Shown here one piece after another: positions 61,781 through 64,000 of a stretch of 64,000 nucleotides of DNA (positions within the stretch are counted from its first letter, which is position 1; the number at the start of each line of letters is the position of its first letter). This stretch comes from Ilyomonas sp964249755 (GTDB lineage Bacteria > Bacteroidota > Bacteroidia > Chitinophagales > Chitinophagaceae): contig CAXUDB010000001.1 in assembly GCA_964249755.1 (NCBI GenBank), positions 434,001-498,000 on the forward strand, written 5' to 3'. Below the pieces are notes generated by a model, which did not search any database, was not told where the DNA came from, and worked only from the letters and a program-made list of their open reading frames with translations. A program made the position numbers and the translations under genes.

Positions 61781-62574
61781 GCGGTTGGCAGATTGTAGGT
61801 GGTAAAATAATGCGCCGGGTGTTCGTCGTTGATGCGTCCGCTTTGCGTAAACTGCAGATGCGCTACATACTGATAAATCTCTTTGTATAATGGCGAAGAT
61901 TCATCTATAAAGCCCGAGAGGAAGGTGATGGTTTCGTCTTTGTTCAGACTCAGCTTATCCATTGTATTCAGAATGTGGTAAACGGCTTCGCCCGGCGTGG
62001 TAAAAGAGAAGAAGGTAGCCAACTGCAGTTCGCCGGCTTTCACGGCCGTTAATAGAAAATGCGATGAATAAAACTGCAGATACAGACTGTTGCTGGTGCC
62101 TTCGTTTCCCCGTTGCAGCAGCGTATACATCTTGTGCGTATGCGAGGCGCCGGGCAATTGTTGTGTTACAATTTTATAAAGAACCGGGTCGGCAGCGAAT
62201 AGCAGCATATAATCTGGTAACGGCCGGTACATGGCCGCAGACAGGAACGCCGGGCTGTTCACCAATTTCAGATATGCATCTGACTGTTCTGCTTTAAACA
62301 GTTCATTCGGCACACAAACAAAATCAGCATTCTCCCACACGATTTGCGGTGAAGTGAATGCGTTGCTTAAAAGAATGGAACGCCGCTTCAACTCGCGGAA
62401 AACATCCACGAATCCACCTTCTGTATTGTCGTAGGTGTATGTGAAGTATTCCAGCGCGGTGAAAGCATGATCATCCCCCGTGCACCAGCAGGTAACATGC
62501 GCTTTGCCCACTTCTACATGAAGCTGGTGGCTTTCTTCAGGCTGCGTGTAGAGACTGAATAGTTTTTGAACCAT
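61777..62574 (-). CDS. DUF3822-family protein
   Basis: About 265 residues, matching the DUF3822 family of Bacteroidota that precedes rsmD. Motifs: HQLHVEVGKAHVTCWC, FSFTTPGEAVYHILN and LSGFIDESSPLYKEIYQYV. The fold is ASKHA-like; function unknown. The frame is open to 62808 across the start of the divergent HAD gene, but ATG 62574 (MVQKLFSLYTQPEES) is the sensible start, giving a 57-base divergent gap. First gene of the lpxK run. Confidence 0.85.
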   Translation of the reverse strand: MVQKLFSLYTQPEESHQLHVEVGKAHVTCWCTGDDHAFTALEYFTYTYDNTEGGFVDVFRELKRRSILLSNAFTSPQIVWENADFVCVPNELFKAEQSDAYLKLVNSPAFLSAAMYRPLPDYMLLFAADPVLYKIVTQQLPGASHTHKMYTLLQRGNEGTSNSLYLQFYSSHFLLTAVKAGELQLATFFSFTTPGEAVYHILNTMDKLSLNKDETITFLSGFIDESSPLYKEIYQYVAHLQFTQSGRINDEHPAHYFTTYNLPTA

Positions 62575-62631
62575 GGGGCAAAGTAAGGGAAAAGGAGGCT
62601 TCCAAACCTTCCTCCCGTTATCTTCGCACTT

Positions 62632-63300
62632 ATGAAAAAAGCTCTCATTTTTGATATGAACGGAACAATGGTGGACGACATGAGCTACCACGCCGTTGCC
62701 TGGCGCAACATTATTAACGGTGAACTGAAAGGCAACCTTACGCACGAGGAAGTGAAGCGCGAGATGTATGGAAAGAATGAAGAAGTACTGGAGCGTGTGT
62801 TCGGACAAAATAAGTTTAATGCTGATGAAATGAACCGGATTTCAATGCAAAAAGAAGAAGCTTATCAAACTGCTTTTCGCCCGCACCTTACGCTGATAGA
62901 TGGGCTGCAAACTTTTTTAGATAAAGCCTATGTTCACAATATCCCCATGGCTATTGGCACAGCCGCCATTCCTTTTAATATTGATTTCGTGCTGGACAAT
63001 CTTGGCTTGCGTCATTACTTCCGTGCCATCGTCAGCGCCGACGATGTAGAGAAGAGCAAGCCGCATCCTGAAACCTTCCTGAAAGCCGCTGCTGCACTGG
63101 GTTTGCAGCCCAATGATTGCATTGTGTTTGAAGATTCACCTAAAGGGATTGAAACCGCTTTAAATGCGGGTATGCAGGCAGTGGCTATTACCACCATGCA
63201 TGGAGAAGAGGATTTTGTGCAGTATAATAACATCCTTCTTTTTATTAAAGACTACAGCGATGAGCGGTTGCAGCAATTCATTTTCGGCGAGGAAATGTAG
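62632..63300 (+). CDS. HAD-superfamily sugar-phosphatase/beta-phosphoglucomutase-like protein
   Basis: A 222-residue HAD protein of the PGMB group with a helical cap (about residues 18-85). Motif I is FDMNGTMVDD, with nucleophile D8 and Asn at position 10 where phosphatases have the acid/base Asp; motif II is GTAA; motif III KSKPHPETF; motif IV FEDSPKGIE. It acts on a small phosphorylated sugar or mutates sugar phosphates. Divergent from DUF3822. Confidence 0.88.
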   Translation: MKKALIFDMNGTMVDDMSYHAVAWRNIINGELKGNLTHEEVKREMYGKNEEVLERVFGQNKFNADEMNRISMQKEEAYQTAFRPHLTLIDGLQTFLDKAYVHNIPMAIGTAAIPFNIDFVLDNLGLRHYFRAIVSADDVEKSKPHPETFLKAAAALGLQPNDCIVFEDSPKGIETALNAGMQAVAITTMHGEEDFVQYNNILLFIKDYSDERLQQFIFGEEM

Positions 63301-63340
63301 GACTTGTAAGAGAAGATGTTACATTGGTCATCCCGACGCA

Positions 63341-63497
63341 CCCGTTATTGCGAGGCACGAAGCAATCTGTGCTGTACAGTAGAAGCTGACAGTAAGCAAT
63401 AAGGCTACCTATTTAGTTCTCTGCAACAGTGTTGATTCCTGCTCAGAAACAGGGTTCTCTGTAGTTTATAGATTGCTTCGTGCCTCGCAATGACGGG
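63341..63497. repeat. Inverted pair of a 28-base dispersed repeat
   Basis: The word at 63341-63368 (core TGCGAGGCACGAAGCAATCT) recurs reverse-complemented at 63470-63497 with one difference. This repeat is widespread in bacterial intergenic DNA, including Bacteroidota. The 101 bases between have no gene. It fills the gap of about 300 bases between the convergent HAD and esterase genes, where no other gene is visible. Confidence 0.85.
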
Positions 63498-63608
63498 TTA
63501 TAGTCGCTTCAGTAAGCACAAACCTTATTCTCTGAAGCTCCATCGCACAGCGAGAACACAAAAAGTAAATTGAATTACTGAAAAAGAAGCTGGTTATGAA
63601 TGCAGGTA

Positions 63609-64000
63609 CTACTTCGGAAGCGGCACCATAACACCAGTTGATTTCAGCCAGCCATTGCCTACCATCCAGTTCAGGCAGCGCTCCATCCATAAGTCTTTGC
63701 TTTTGGGTAAATACATCCCAAAACCATGACCCCCATTCTGATACAGGTGTAACTCCGCGGATACGTGATGCGCTAATAAAGCCTGATAAAACCGGATGCT
63801 GTTTTCAGGCAGCACAACATCATCATCACCCGCATGAACCAGAAAAGAGGGTGGCGTATCGGCTGTTACCTGCAGCTCATTGGAATAATATTTTTTCTTT
63901 TCCTCCGGTGGATTTTTGCCGATTAAATTATCTCTAGAACCGCGGTGTCCGATGCTGTCGTCAAACGAAATCACAGGATAGATAAGAATCAAAAAATCGG
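63609..64000 (-). CDS. Alpha/beta hydrolase (BD-FAE-type esterase), C-terminal part
   Basis: The leftward frame runs off the window end. The visible C-terminal 130 residues read PDFLILIYPVISFDDS, then TPPSFLVHAGDDDVVLPENSIRFYQAL with the acid residue and LYQNGGHGFGMYLP with the catalytic histidine. This is the pattern of bifunctional feruloyl/acetyl xylan esterases and related BD-FAE hydrolases (often annotated Aes-like). The nucleophile serine lies beyond the window. It ends with PLPK, beside the dispersed repeat pair. Confidence 0.85.
   Translation of the reverse strand, partial: DFLILIYPVISFDDSIGHRGSRDNLIGKNPPEEKKKYYSNELQVTADTPPSFLVHAGDDDVVLPENSIRFYQALLAHHVSAELHLYQNGGHGFGMYLPKSKDLWMERCLNWMVGNGWLKSTGVMVPLPK

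Noticed and set aside
1..64000. Search for CRISPR arrays, tRNA genes, phage genes and transposases.
   Set aside because: No regularly spaced direct repeats, no tRNA T-arm words in a proper context, and no integrase, transposase or phage structural protein were seen.

Overview
The window comes from a Bacteroidota genome, most likely Chitinophagaceae (class Chitinophagia). The support is a SusC/SusD pair with a lipoprotein SusD, many secreted or lipoprotein enzymes, the Bacteroidota-type arginine cluster with an argF'-type transcarbamylase, a DUF3822 gene next to rsmD, tandem Wzi/RemB-like outer-membrane barrels, and a TAnnTTTG-type -7 box upstream of an ArsR gene. I saw no rRNA, tRNA, CRISPR array or prophage.

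Layout. 1-13.6 kb is a sugar and uronate region. It holds a GntR/UTRA regulator, SusC, SusD and a ROK kinase in one leftward run, a divergent secreted beta-propeller protein, a leftward sugar-acid operon (uxuA, mutarotase-like, SDR, glucarate-dehydratase-like enolase, SMP-30 lactonase) and a GH10 xylanase. Together these suggest use of a glucuronic-acid-bearing xylan. 13.6-23.1 kb is housekeeping and accessory: a structured intergenic repeat, an amidohydrolase, KptA, a GH63/MGH1-like glucosidase, a starch-binding-like esterase, PlsY and PrmA. 23.1-33.6 kb is the arginine operon: GNAT, argG, argC, argD, argF', argB, argE, a VOC gene and argH. 33.7-41.4 kb has a PQQ-type sugar dehydrogenase, a DUF2490 protein, a large haem c/beta-propeller lipoprotein, an FKBP isomerase and an NrnA-like phosphoesterase. 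41.8-53.6 kb has an ABC exporter, guanine deaminase, two RemB/Wzi-like barrels, an S9 peptidase, a P450, YdeI, and an ArsR/SRPBCC/DoxX operon. 53.9-64 kb has an APC permease, a GH13 amylase, an FAD amine oxidase, a leftward DUF3822-rsmD-bioD-fau-lpxK operon, a HAD phosphatase and a truncated esterase.

The most unusual part is the arginine operon. It carries two small insertions resembling the intervening sequences (IVSs) of 23S rRNA genes. One is an S23 four-helix-bundle ORF enclosed by about 25 bp of complementary ends, placed exactly between the argC stop and the argD start. The other is a DUF559 nuclease ORF bounded by copies of a short GC-rich repeat and fused in frame to ArgB, which has lost its own start codon. 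Further repeat copies encode part of the ArgG N-terminus and the last residues of argF'. The operon therefore seems to tolerate, or use, repeat-bounded cassettes inside a polycistronic message.
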